A DNA stretch of 14,441 bases from NCBI GenBank assembly GCA_001689485.1, contig LUJQ01000021.1, positions 311,002-325,442 of the forward strand, in the 5' to 3' direction. The stretch's first letter is position 1. Each line of letters begins with the position of its first letter. A program made the translations under genes and the position numbers. Positions 1 to 8,900 of the stretch are shown here, in pieces. Below the pieces are notes generated by a model. That model did no database searches, was not told the DNA's origin, and saw only the letters and a program-made list of their open reading frames with translations. This DNA is from Bacteroidales bacterium M6. Lineage in GTDB: Bacteria; Bacteroidota; Bacteroidia; Bacteroidales; Muribaculaceae.

Positions 1-35
1 TCGTAAGTTGTAAGTCGTAAGTTGTAAGTTGTAAG
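1..35. repeat. Heptamer tandem repeat, five copies of TYGTAAG, cut by the window edge
   Basis: Five consecutive 7-base units are visible at 1-7, 8-14, 15-21, 22-28 and 29-35. Each is TTGTAAG or TCGTAAG, differing only at the second base (C, T, C, T, T). The array touches the first base of the window, so its true length is unknown. It is followed by AT-rich DNA and lies outside any supported gene, beyond the 3' end of the TolC-type gene. A 7-base period would shift a reading frame if it lay inside a gene, but here it appears intergenic. It is a plausible variable-number locus formed by slippage. Confidence 0.85.
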
Positions 36-152
36 AGATAAATGGGGAGGTTGGGGGGAGGTGAAGTTTTGGGTGAAGTTAAAATAAAGGAGGGCAGGCT
101 TACTGTGCGTCAAGACCTACCCTACACCTATTATTTTATTCCACAGGTTCTT
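36..152. other. Intergenic flank downstream of the efflux operon
   Basis: This stretch is AT-rich with purine-rich runs and holds no supported gene. The long open frame on the plus strand starting at 42 is antisense to the TolC-type gene for most of its length and has no recognisable protein signature. The part from 134 carries the duplicated segment described separately. Confidence 0.6.
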
Positions 153-167
153 TTATTCCACAGGCAT
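134..167. repeat. Imperfect 17-bp tandem duplication across the TolC-type stop codon
   Basis: The 14-mer TTTTATTCCACAGG occurs at 134-147 and again at 151-164, giving a 17-base period. Both copies carry the TTA triplet that reads as TAA on the minus strand: at 153-155 it is the actual stop codon, and at 136-138 it is a second one 17 bases downstream, in a different frame. This looks like a small slippage duplication at the gene's 3' end. Confidence 0.7.
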
Positions 168-1469
168 CCTGCCTGTGGCGTCAAGATATTCGTCAAAGGC
201 CACGCGGTAGGCACCGTAAGCAGCCGTGAAATCATCAATCGCCTCCCGGTTAAGAGCTTCCGCATCAAGCATATCGGTTACCGTACTCATCCCGGCATCG
301 TAATAGGCGCGGTTAAGCCTGAGATTCTCGGCACTTTGCCCGATAGCCTCGACCGCTATAGCCATCTTGCGGTGGGCGGAGGTCAGGTTATTCCATTTGT
401 CGTGCATTTCGATTTCAAGCTTCTGGCTAAGATCCGTAAATTCGGTCTGGGCCATCTCCACCGCCAGCTGCTTGCGGCGGATGGCATGGGAACCGCCCCA
501 CCACCCCGACAAAGGCACGTTGACCGACACCATCACAGCGCCGAAATCATGGTTCTGGCCTAGCACATCATGATAAAACCACCCGGCGCCCACAGCCACA
601 CTCGGCAGATTCTTTCCCACCTCTATCCGTTTTTCAAGCTTTTTAGCCTCTATGTTTTCACTCAGAAGCCGGTAGCCTACAGTCTGAGGCAAAGCCTCGG
701 CAGGATGTATGAAAAGGGAATCGGGAATTGACGGCAACGCGGAGGGCACGGCTGCATCAATGGCAGGGCGGACATTCTCCGGCAAACCGATATACTGCCC
801 CAAAAGCGACCCGAACAGCTCTATGCCGTTATCCAGGTCGACCATATCGGCATGGTATTGGTTTCGCCTTAGCTGCACCTTCAGGAGGTCGTTGCGCGTG
901 GCAATCCCCGCATCTACGGCAACCTGCACCTGGCGGTCGAGCGAGTCGAGTGTCTGGAGCGCCTTCTCAAGCGTCCGGCGCGACGCCTTCAACGTTGCCA
1001 GCTGCCAGTAATAACTGCGGGCCGTAAGCCGCACCTGGTCGGCGGTCTGCCTTCCCTGCAACTGCGCCACCACCTCGCCCACCTTGGCCAGTTTGTTGCC
1101 GTTAACAATCCTGCCCCCCATAAAAACGGGTTGCAATGCCTGTATCCCGGCCATCTTGCCTTTATTTATCAGCCCCACGGTGATAAGGTCGAAAAAATCA
1201 TATTCCAACACATCGTTATGGGTCTTGAATGCCGTGAACGAGGCCGATATCTGTGGGAAATACTTTGTAAATGCCTCGCGACGGGTTTCACCCGCCGCCT
1301 CGATGTTCCTGGCGGCATTACGCACGGCGGCATTGTTGGCGATAGCCATTTCGGCACACTGCCCCGCCGTAAGCAGCGTGTCGCTGACGGCAGGCGACTG
1401 CTGCAATTCCTGCGCAGAGGCAAAGGCCAGCGACAGGACTATCACAATCAAAGAAAACAACTTTTTCAT
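153..1469 (-). CDS. TolC-family outer-membrane efflux channel
   Basis: Outer-membrane and periplasmic tunnel of a tripartite RND efflux pump, expected to form a trimer that docks on the adaptor. The 438-residue product starts with a classical signal peptide: MKKLF, a hydrophobic stretch, then an FASAQ-like cleavage site near residue 19. The rest has the helical TolC/OEP look, with two related halves rich in Ala, Leu, Asn and Arg. Typical phrases include an NLRLNRAYYDAGMSTVTDML-like segment near the C terminus, which is characteristic of the second OEP repeat. Length is normal for the family. The ATG at 1467-1469 overlaps the pump gene stop by four bases (ATGA), indicating translational coupling as the last gene of the operon. 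No Cys lipobox is seen, so it is probably not lipidated. The family assignment is confident; the exported substrate cannot be told from sequence. Confidence 0.93.
   Translation of the reverse strand: MKKLFSLIVIVLSLAFASAQELQQSPAVSDTLLTAGQCAEMAIANNAAVRNAARNIEAAGETRREAFTKYFPQISASFTAFKTHNDVLEYDFFDLITVGLINKGKMAGIQALQPVFMGGRIVNGNKLAKVGEVVAQLQGRQTADQVRLTARSYYWQLATLKASRRTLEKALQTLDSLDRQVQVAVDAGIATRNDLLKVQLRRNQYHADMVDLDNGIELFGSLLGQYIGLPENVRPAIDAAVPSALPSIPDSLFIHPAEALPQTVGYRLLSENIEAKKLEKRIEVGKNLPSVAVGAGWFYHDVLGQNHDFGAVMVSVNVPLSGWWGGSHAIRRKQLAVEMAQTEFTDLSQKLEIEMHDKWNNLTSAHRKMAIAVEAIGQSAENLRLNRAYYDAGMSTVTDMLDAEALNREAIDDFTAAYGAYRVAFDEYLDATGRMPVE
158..178 (-). terminator. Perfect 9-bp hairpin at the 3' end of the efflux operon, possible terminator or mRNA-end structure
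   Basis: Positions 158-166 (CCACAGGCA) are exactly complementary to 170-178 (TGCCTGTGG), with a 3-base loop at 167-169. The hairpin lies inside the last codons of the TolC-type gene, immediately before its stop. On the transcribed (minus) strand it is followed by an A-rich rather than U-rich run, so it is not a textbook intrinsic terminator. A second CCTGTGG copy (141-147) could pair with the same left arm. It may protect or define the 3' end of the mRNA. Confidence 0.4.
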
Positions 1470-4400
1470 ACCAGGTGTGTTTCAAGGGGTTCTTCCAACG
1501 GTTTGTCGGCATTTTTTGATTTTGCCTTCATTTTCCAATATGCCACGGGGATAACCGTCAGGATAAATATCATCGTAATCGGGGTGCCGTAGAAAATCAC
1601 CACACCCATAGGCTGCCACAAGGCGCTGTTGCCTATAACCATAGGGAGCACACCCATGGTGGCGGCGGCTGAGGTGAGGAAGATAGGCCGCATCCTCCGC
1701 CTGGAGGCATTCAGCACGGCATCCTTCAGCGTCTGCCCCTCGTTGCGCAGCTCCTCGGCATAGTCAAGCAGCACGATGGCGTTGCGCACAAGTATCCCCA
1801 TCAGCGACACGATGCCAAGCACACATGTCAGCGAAAGCACCGTTCCTTGCAGCCACATCCCTATCCCCGCACCGGGAATGCACAACAGCAACGAAAGGAG
1901 CAGCAACACCGCCGTGTCGGTTTGCGAATAGTGGAACAGGATAATAAAGAATATGATTGCCACAGCCATGGCAAGAGCCGACAGAATCTGTGGCAGTATG
2001 CTCATGGAGGTATCCCACTCGCCGCCACGTTTCACGGTCACGCTGTCAGGGATATCGATCTTGTCAAGCCTGTCCATCACGGCCTCCGTGCGGTCTATCA
2101 CATTCACGTTGCGCTCCACTTCGGCGATAAGCGATATTTCCGGAATACCGTTGCGGTGCTGCAACTCCCCTTGGTGCCACTGCGGGCGCACATCGGCAAT
2201 CTGTCGCAACGGCACACTCGTGGCGCCCGTAAGCCCCACAGGTTCCCCCATCAGACGGGTGATGCAGGCAGAATCGGCCGATGCGGTTTTAAGTACCACC
2301 GGGATGCCGTAGTCCCCCTCCCACATCGTTGCAACGGGCAGACCTGTAGAATAGCGGAGAGCCAGTGTCGATTCCAGAATCACACTGTTCAGCCCCAGGC
2401 GCGATGCCGCAGTCCTGTCAGGGTCCACAACAACCGACGCCATCGGGTTATCGAGCGACGACCTGACCGACCTCAATCCCGGCACTTTGCGCATTTCCGT
2501 CAGGAACGTGTCGGCCACAGCTTGAAGCTGAGCCATGTCATGCCCCGACAATCGGACCTCGATCGGATAAGCGGCATTGGAATAACTAAGCTGCTTGAAC
2601 CTTACGAACGCATCAGGGAAAGCCGATTCATAACGGTCGGTGTATTCGTCGAGCACGTCGACCGTGGCCTCGTCGCTCTGTGTGTTAACAATAAACTGGG
2701 CAAAGGCAGGTCCCCCCACCTGGGGCGCATAGGTGGCCTGGAAACGGGGTGACGAACACCCGTGGAAGGATGCTATCGACACCACCCTCTTATCCTTCGA
2801 AAGAATGCGTTCAAGCGAATCGGCAACCTGCGTGGTGCGTTCCACCGATGTGCCGGCAGGCATGAAAATCTCCACGGCAAACTGGTTGCGCTCGGCAATA
2901 GGCATGAGCTGGAACGGGCGCGACAGGAAAACCCAGGCACCTACGCCTACGCTCACAACGCCGAGAACGATGGTGAGGACAGGCCGGTTGAAACAAGCCG
3001 TTATCACACGGTCGTAGACCTTCTGCATCGACACGAAGAAACTGAACTTCTTTTTACCCGATGCCACCGCTTCCTGCTGCAGCTTGTAAATAGGTTCCTT
3101 TATAAGCACATATTGCAGGAACGGCACAAGCAACTCCGCCACCACAAGCGACACGAAAAGGATTATGGTCATGCCCCACGGGAAATCGGTAAGGAAGTCG
3201 CGGAACATCCCCGTCACCGTAAGCAGGAACGGGAAGAATGTTATGGATATAGCCAATGTGGCCGAGAAAATTGCCTTGAAAAATTCCGTGCCGGCACGCA
3301 GGGTGGCCGACATATGGTCCATCCCCTCTGAAATCAGCTCCACATAATCGTCGATTATGACCACCGAATTATCCACAATCATGCCAAGCGACACTATCAG
3401 ACAGGCCAGCGTCACGGTGTCCAGCTCTATGCCGAAGGCATAAAACAATCCGAGCGATATGAATATGGCGACAGGAATCGTAGAGGCCGCGATAAGGGCT
3501 ACCTTGAGCGGCAACAACAACATTATCACCACCACTACGGCCACGATGGCGATAATAAGCTCCACCAGGAAATAGTTGACGGAGCTGTTCACAACCACAG
3601 GCTGGTCGGTTATCTTGAACAGGGTCACACCCGACGGGATTTCCTTCTGGAATTCGTCGAGCTGCCTGTCGACCTTGGCACCCATATCCACAATGTTGTG
3701 GCCGGGCTTCATCTCGACACTAAGCAGGATGCATTTCTCAAAATTATTGGTGATATAACTTGTAGGCTGCGGATATTCCTTCTTTATCTCTGCGATATCG
3801 CCGAGACGGACAATCGAGCCGCCTGGGGTTGCGAACACAACCATATCCCTCACGTCCTCAATCGAGTTGACAGCCCTTTCCACCAATATCGGGCGCGTGT
3901 AGACCCCGTTGCGCAGCTCGCCTCCCGACGTCTTGAACCCCTGTGCCAGCAGCGTGGCTGCCACGGTTTTTTCCCCAAGGGCGTAATGACGCAGTTTCTC
4001 AGGGTCGAAACGCACGGCAATCTGTTCGTTCTGCTTGCCGAACACCTGCATCGTGCCCACACTCTCGATGGTGCGCAGCCTGTCTTTCAGGTTATCCATA
4101 TATTCGCCAAGTTCCCGGTAAGTCTTGTCGTCGCTCTGCATGGTTATCAGCAATGCCGAGGTGTCACCGAAATTACTCAGCGTCTCCACCCCCAGCACCC
4201 CCGGCGGAAGTTTGGCCTTGATCCCCTCCATCCCTATCTTGAATTCATTCCAGAACGCATCGGTATCCTCAACGTTATCGTCAAGCTCCACGAACACGAT
4301 GAGCGTACCCGCCGTAATCTGGCTGTGGGTCTTAGCCTTGTCGACCTCCTTATATGAAAATATATAATCCTCGAGCGGCTTGAGCACCTCCTCCTCGATT

Positions 4401-4615
4401 TGCTCCACCGTCGTACCGGGGTATATCGCCCCGACCACACCCTCGCGGATGGTGAAATCGGGAAACTCGTTCTTGTTCATCACTTTCAGGGCATAGATGC
4501 CGAAAGCTATAAGCACCGAGGCAAGAAGGATTATCTCCTTGCGGTACTTCACACCGGCCACCACTATCGGCGATGGCTTTGGCTGCAATTTGGGCGTATC
4601 GGGTTGGTTTGCCAT
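1466..4615 (-). CDS. RND efflux pump, inner-membrane permease (AcrB/ACR_tran family)
   Basis: Proton-driven inner-membrane pump of a resistance-nodulation-division system, 1049 residues, the usual length. TM1 lies at about residues 29-46. Two large periplasmic loops alternate with two blocks of membrane helices, the first beginning near residue 350 and the second near 875. The TM4 relay motif reads GMIVDNSVVI, with D415 present but Asn416 where AcrB has its second Asp. The TM10 motif reads ILVRNAIVLLDY, with Arg944 at the place of the AcrB Lys. The TM11 RPIFLTSAAATMG segment keeps the Thr. Such substitutions are seen in other ACR_tran subgroups, so I infer a variant relay rather than a dead protein. 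The gene begins 11 nt after the adaptor stop and overlaps the TolC-type start by four bases. Substrate (drug, bile salt, metal or lipid) is not decided by sequence. Confidence 0.95.
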   Translation of the reverse strand: MANQPDTPKLQPKPSPIVVAGVKYRKEIILLASVLIAFGIYALKVMNKNEFPDFTIREGVVGAIYPGTTVEQIEEEVLKPLEDYIFSYKEVDKAKTHSQITAGTLIVFVELDDNVEDTDAFWNEFKIGMEGIKAKLPPGVLGVETLSNFGDTSALLITMQSDDKTYRELGEYMDNLKDRLRTIESVGTMQVFGKQNEQIAVRFDPEKLRHYALGEKTVAATLLAQGFKTSGGELRNGVYTRPILVERAVNSIEDVRDMVVFATPGGSIVRLGDIAEIKKEYPQPTSYITNNFEKCILLSVEMKPGHNIVDMGAKVDRQLDEFQKEIPSGVTLFKITDQPVVVNSSVNYFLVELIIAIVAVVVVIMLLLPLKVALIAASTIPVAIFISLGLFYAFGIELDTVTLACLIVSLGMIVDNSVVIIDDYVELISEGMDHMSATLRAGTEFFKAIFSATLAISITFFPFLLTVTGMFRDFLTDFPWGMTIILFVSLVVAELLVPFLQYVLIKEPIYKLQQEAVASGKKKFSFFVSMQKVYDRVITACFNRPVLTIVLGVVSVGVGAWVFLSRPFQLMPIAERNQFAVEIFMPAGTSVERTTQVADSLERILSKDKRVVSIASFHGCSSPRFQATYAPQVGGPAFAQFIVNTQSDEATVDVLDEYTDRYESAFPDAFVRFKQLSYSNAAYPIEVRLSGHDMAQLQAVADTFLTEMRKVPGLRSVRSSLDNPMASVVVDPDRTAASRLGLNSVILESTLALRYSTGLPVATMWEGDYGIPVVLKTASADSACITRLMGEPVGLTGATSVPLRQIADVRPQWHQGELQHRNGIPEISLIAEVERNVNVIDRTEAVMDRLDKIDIPDSVTVKRGGEWDTSMSILPQILSALAMAVAIIFFIILFHYSQTDTAVLLLLSLLLCIPGAGIGMWLQGTVLSLTCVLGIVSLMGILVRNAIVLLDYAEELRNEGQTLKDAVLNASRRRMRPIFLTSAAATMGVLPMVIGNSALWQPMGVVIFYGTPITMIFILTVIPVAYWKMKAKSKNADKPLEEPLETHLV

Positions 4616-4626
4616 AGCTCGTTATG

Positions 4627-5694
4627 TTATTGGAGATGTTCTGCAACAGGTTCCACGGGAGTGCCAGTGCTCACTTTGCCCATACCGGCAACAATCACGC
4701 TGTCGCCTCGCGATATGCCTGATTTCACAGCTATCCCCCCGTCGGTTATGTCACCGGCGGTAACATAGCGGCGTTCGGCCTTACCGTTATTTGCAACCCA
4801 TACAAAATTGCGGTTATCCCAATCCAACAGCACCGCCTGCGACGGGAGGACAATAGTCCCGGCACTGTCAGCAGCCGTGGCGGCACCTGCAACCCTGACT
4901 GTCCCTGTCATTCCCGGCAGGATTCTGCCTCCGGGATTAGGAATGGCGGCTTTTACGGCATAAGTGCGGGTAAGGGGGTCGGCAACCACGCTTTTCTGGA
5001 CAACCTTCCCTTCGACCGAAGCCCCGGCCAGCACACCGAGTTCAGCCGTGACTGCATCGCCAACGGCAATCCCCCCGATTTCCTCCTCCGGCACAGGTAT
5101 CGACATCTTTATCTCGTCTACACTGACAATCATCAACACCGGCACACCCGCCATCACGTTCTGTCCCGGCTCGGCCAGTTTCTGCGCCACAACCCCTGAC
5201 CCAGGTGCGTATATCGCAGCGTCCGACACCTCACGGGCAGCTATTGCTGCGGCGTTTGACGCCTGTTTGAGCTTGCTTTGGGCTTCCACCCACTTGATTT
5301 CAGGCAAGGCATCCGCATCGTGGAGTTTTTTCAGACGGTTATATGCATCACGTGCCTCTTCAAGGGTGGCCTGTGCGATATTGTTGGCATTAGCAAGGCT
5401 CTCGCTTTTAACACGGGCCAAAAGCTGCCCCTTGTCAACGCGCTGCCCCTCTTCAACATAAATATGACTGATTGTGCCGGGCACTGAAAAGCTGACCGCC
5501 GAATTGCGGTCAGACTCCACCGTACCCGAATAAGTACGCTGCCCCACTGCCCCCTGCGTCCCGGCAGGAACCACGACACTGACGCGAACCGGGCCCTGCC
5601 CGGTAACAGCAGTTTCCTTATGACAAGAGGTTATTACACAAGCCGAAAACACAACTGCCGACATGGGGATGATAAAGGGGGAACGGTGTCTCAT
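4627..5694 (-). CDS. RND efflux periplasmic adaptor (membrane fusion protein, HlyD/AcrA type), lipoprotein
   Basis: Bridges the inner-membrane pump and the TolC-type channel. The 355-residue product has a short N-terminal hydrophobic segment ending in the lipobox ITSC, so Cys24 is the predicted lipidated residue. This is followed by the usual adaptor layout: a barrel-sandwich (lipoyl-like) half near residues 65-95 (GTISHIYVEEGQRVDKGQLL), a short alpha-hairpin at about 100-155 rich in Ala, Glu and Lys, the second lipoyl half near 160-185 (IYAPGSGVVAQKLAEPGQNV), a beta-barrel, and a membrane-proximal domain ending near residue 345. It is the first gene of the operon, directly behind the divergent promoter region. 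ATG at 5694 gives the full signal peptide; a second ATG at 5664 (residue 11) would still keep the lipobox, so the start is slightly uncertain. Confidence 0.93.
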   Translation of the reverse strand: MRHRSPFIIPMSAVVFSACVITSCHKETAVTGQGPVRVSVVVPAGTQGAVGQRTYSGTVESDRNSAVSFSVPGTISHIYVEEGQRVDKGQLLARVKSESLANANNIAQATLEEARDAYNRLKKLHDADALPEIKWVEAQSKLKQASNAAAIAAREVSDAAIYAPGSGVVAQKLAEPGQNVMAGVPVLMIVSVDEIKMSIPVPEEEIGGIAVGDAVTAELGVLAGASVEGKVVQKSVVADPLTRTYAVKAAIPNPGGRILPGMTGTVRVAGAATAADSAGTIVLPSQAVLLDWDNRNFVWVANNGKAERRYVTAGDITDGGIAVKSGISRGDSVIVAGMGKVSTGTPVEPVAEHLQ

Positions 5695-5724
5695 AAAGTC
5701 CGGGGATTATAGGTTGAAACGTGA

Positions 5725-5740
5725 ATCATCACATGATGAT
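5725..5740. promoter_or_regulatory. Small dyad ATCATC-ACAT-GATGAT, possible operator
   Basis: Positions 5725-5730 and 5735-5740 are perfect reverse complements around a 4-base centre. The site lies between the candidate efflux promoter and the adaptor start codon, where a repressor could block transcription. No regulator gene is adjacent, so any regulator would act from elsewhere. It could equally be a weak RNA hairpin. Confidence 0.3.
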
Positions 5741-5766
5741 ACATTTAAAACCACCTTTGAACCTTA

Positions 5767-5798
5767 AAAGTTTACGAATCATAACAACGTGGTTTCAA
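5767..5798 (-). promoter_or_regulatory. Candidate promoter of the efflux operon
   Basis: On the minus strand a TTG (5798-5796) is followed after 21 nt by TAAACTTT (5774-5767). This matches the Bacteroidetes primary sigma pattern TTG, 19-21 nt, TAnnTTTG except for the last base of the -7 box. It would start transcription near 5760 and leave a leader of about 66 nt before the adaptor ATG. This rests on pattern match only. Confidence 0.4.
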
Positions 5799-5855
5799 CC
5801 GAATCAGCCTCTACCCGGCACCTTTATTCAATGCCGGTCATAAACAATAAAAAAT

Positions 5856-5885
5856 ATGGGGATTTAAAAATTTTCACTAAATTTG
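5856..5885 (+). promoter_or_regulatory. Candidate promoter of the amylase gene
   Basis: TAAATTTG at 5878-5885 matches the Bacteroidetes -7 consensus TAnnTTTG exactly. Nineteen nt upstream an ATG triplet (5856-5858) stands where TTG is preferred, so the -33 element is one base off. Transcription would begin near 5892 and give an AT-rich leader of about 90 nt. That leader contains a small CGGC-TCAA-GCCG hairpin at 5917-5928. There is no Shine-Dalgarno sequence before the ATG, as is usual in this phylum. Confidence 0.5.
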
Positions 5886-5982
5886 CATTCGGTATTTATT
5901 ACGCTATAGCATTTTTCGGCTCAAGCCGCATTTTATATTCATATCATACTTACATTCATTACCACTTAATTAAATTATTACC

Positions 5983-8900
5983 ATGAGGAAAATTAACCGG
6001 GTACTGCTCGGGGCATCGATTGCCCTGACGGCAGCTTCAGCCTCGGCCGGAACTTTCGTCGGCGACCGTACCGACTTCCGTGACGAGACAATCTATTTCG
6101 CCATGACCACCCGTTTCTATGACGGGGATCCCACCAACAACGTATGCTCCTGGGACAAGCAGGATGTGCAGATTGCTAATGGCGACCCAGACTGGCGCGG
6201 CGACTTCAAAGGGCTTATCGACAAGCTTGACTATATCAAGGCGCTCGGCTTCACCGCAGTATGGATTACCCCTGTCGTACAGAATTCTTCGGGCGAAGAC
6301 TACCACGGCTACCATGCCATGGACTTCTCGAATGTGGATCTCCGTTATGAGAGCCGCAAAACGTGGGGAGCATCAGAAGATGTAAAATTCCAGGACCTCA
6401 TAGACGCGGCCCATGCAAAAGGGATGAAGATTATCCTCGACATAGTGCTACAGCACACCGGGAACTTCGGAGAAGCCTATCTCAACCCCCTCTTCACCCG
6501 CGACCAGAACATCAGGAACCAGGCATCGGTATCCGCATCGATGATTCCCAACCCCGACAGGCTTAGCGCAAACTATTTCGAACAGGATCCCAAAGCGCAG
6601 TATGCGGAGCGCTGGAAATATTTCAAGAACCCCGAATTCGAGCCTGACAACTATTACCACCATTACGGCACAGGCTGGAACTGGGACCTTCCCAACCGCT
6701 GGTGGGGGCAGATTGCAGGCGACTGCGTGGATCTCAACACCGAGAACGACTATGTAGCCGAATACATCGTAAACTGCTACGGCAAGTTCATCGAAATGGG
6801 TGTTGACGGCTTCCGTATTGACACCACCGGCCATATCTCGCGCCTTACCTTCAACAAGCAGTTCATCCCGCAGTTCCTCGAAATCGCAGAGACGCACAAA
6901 GCCAAACGGGGCGGCACCCCGTTCTTCATGTTCGGCGAATGCTGCCAGCGCTTCCAGGGTTCGGTGGTCTACCGCGACCAGCCCAACCTCTCCAGCTACT
7001 ACTACACCTGGAAATCTCCCCAAAACCTCCTCGATGAATTCAACGGCGATCCGGAATGGTGGCGCGCACAGGTGCTTCCCGAAGGACACGACACCCCGGT
7101 AGGCCCTATGGCCGTCTGCGAAAAGGAGACTGCCGACACTCCCGAAAGCGACAACGCGTTACTGAAAAACGGACAATGGCACGAACCGGACTACACCCAG
7201 TATTCCGGCTTCTCAATCATCGACTTTCCCTCGCACTACGGCTTCAACAATGCGGCTTATGTTGTTAACCTTGCCAAGAATGGTGACAAGAAATACAACG
7301 ACGCCTCATTCAATGTGGTCTACGTGGATTCGCACGACTACTGCCCCGGCCCCAATGACGGCACCCGATTCAACGGCGGAACCGCACAATGGGCCGAGAA
7401 CCTCTCGCTGATGTTCACATTCCGAGGCATCCCCTGTATATATTACGGTTCGGAAGTCGAGTTCAAGAAGGGCAAACCCATCGATGTCGGTGGCGAAAAC
7501 AACAAAACTCCCCGTAAAGACTCCGGACGAGCATACTTCGGCGCTTACCTTGAAGGGGATGTGACCGCATCCGACTTCGGCCAGTACACCGCATCGGGCA
7601 ATGTGGCCACCACTCTCAATGGCGACCTTGCACAGCACCTGCGCCGCCTCAACCAGATCCGTGCCGCCGTTCCCGCCCTGCGTAAGGGACAGTACTCCTT
7701 CGACGGATGTTCTGCCAAGGGCGGCCTGGCATTCAAACGCGCTTACAAGAACGAAAGCTACGTGCTCGTGGCCATCAACGGCGGTGCGACATTCTCGAAC
7801 GTGCCTGCCGGTATATATACCGACATCGTTACCGGCAAGACCTACACCGGGCCCACCATCACAGTCGAGGCTCCCGCAACACAAGGCCAGCTACGCGTGC
7901 TCGTGAAAGACTGGATCGGCGGCAAGGTCGGCGAGGATGGCAAGTTCATCTACACCACTTCTCCTGTGCCTCACGGAGGCAATCCCGTATTCCCCGACGA
8001 ACCCACCAGCCAGTTCTACACTGCTGATGACGCTGTAGGGAATCCCGAAGTGAAACTCTCTCCTGCCGGAGGTTCGTTCAGCACCGAGACCCTGAATGTC
8101 ACCGCCACTCTCAATGAGGAAGCTGTTTCAGGATGGTATCAGGTGGGCACCGGGGCAAAGGTAAATATCACCCAGGGCCATAGCAAAGAATTCACCATCG
8201 GCGAAGACATGGACTACGGGCAGACCGTGACCGTGAGCTGGGGTGCGGCAAATAATGAAGGGGCGAACTTCAACGGCACTGTCAAATACAAGAAAGTCGA
8301 CCCCAATGCCACAATTACCGTATATGTAAAAGCTCCCGTGGCATTCAACATGTATGCATGGGACGCCGCCAACAACCAGCTGCTTGGCGCATGGCCCGGC
8401 AAAGCTTCATCGACCCTTGATACGAAAACGGTTGCAGGTGAAGAATTCTACTACTCGACTTTTGCCGACGTCGAGGCTGTAAACCTGATTCTCAACAGCG
8501 GAAATGGCCAGACCCCTGACATAAAGGGTATCACCGAAGACACATACTTCGAATATGACGGCGGTTCCAACTATCGGCAGATTGAGATTTCCTCCGACGA
8601 ACCGGTTGTAAGGTTTTCTCCCAACGGCGGCATATTCAAGACAGAGACACTTGATGTGACCGCAACAGTGGCCAACGCCACATCGGCATGGTACCGTATC
8701 AACGGCGGCGCACAGGTGAATATCCTTGGCCCCACCGCAACTTTCACCATCGGCGGGGATGTACACTACGACAGCACAATCTCCGTTGACTGGAGTGCCA
8801 CAGGAGCCACAGGCACGCGCACCGGAAAGGTTACCTACACCAAGCAGGATCCATCGGCCGCCACAACCTGGACATTCTACTACGACAACCGCAACTCCTC

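Larger units (their letters stand above)
5712..5800. repeat. Widely spaced inverted repeat GGTTGAAAC / GTTTCAACC
   Basis: GGTTGAAAC at 5712-5720 is the exact reverse complement of GTTTCAACC at 5792-5800, with 71 nt between them. The right arm contains the candidate -33 TTG of the efflux promoter and the left arm lies in the predicted efflux leader. A related but altered motif, GGTTCAAAGG, can be read on the minus strand near 5756-5765. These could be regulator half-sites; chance is not excluded in AT-rich DNA. Confidence 0.4.

Noticed and set aside
42..563. A 173-codon plus-strand frame opposite the TolC-type gene
   Set aside because: It is the antisense shadow of a clear gene, with no domain or expression signal.
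1847..2752. A 301-codon plus-strand frame opposite the RND pump gene
   Set aside because: Its composition (rich in His, Arg, Gln) is typical of an antisense shadow of GC-rich coding DNA; the minus-strand RND frame is unmistakable.
5831..5986. A 51-codon plus-strand frame starting at ATG 5831 whose stop overlaps the amylase start (ATGA), looking like a leader peptide
   Set aside because: It is very AT-rich, has no family signature or RBS, and the best candidate promoter (TAAATTTG, 5878-5885) lies inside it, so it would not be transcribed whole.
6448..7089. A 213-codon minus-strand frame within the amylase gene
   Set aside because: It is antisense to the conserved catalytic regions of GH13 and has no signature of its own.
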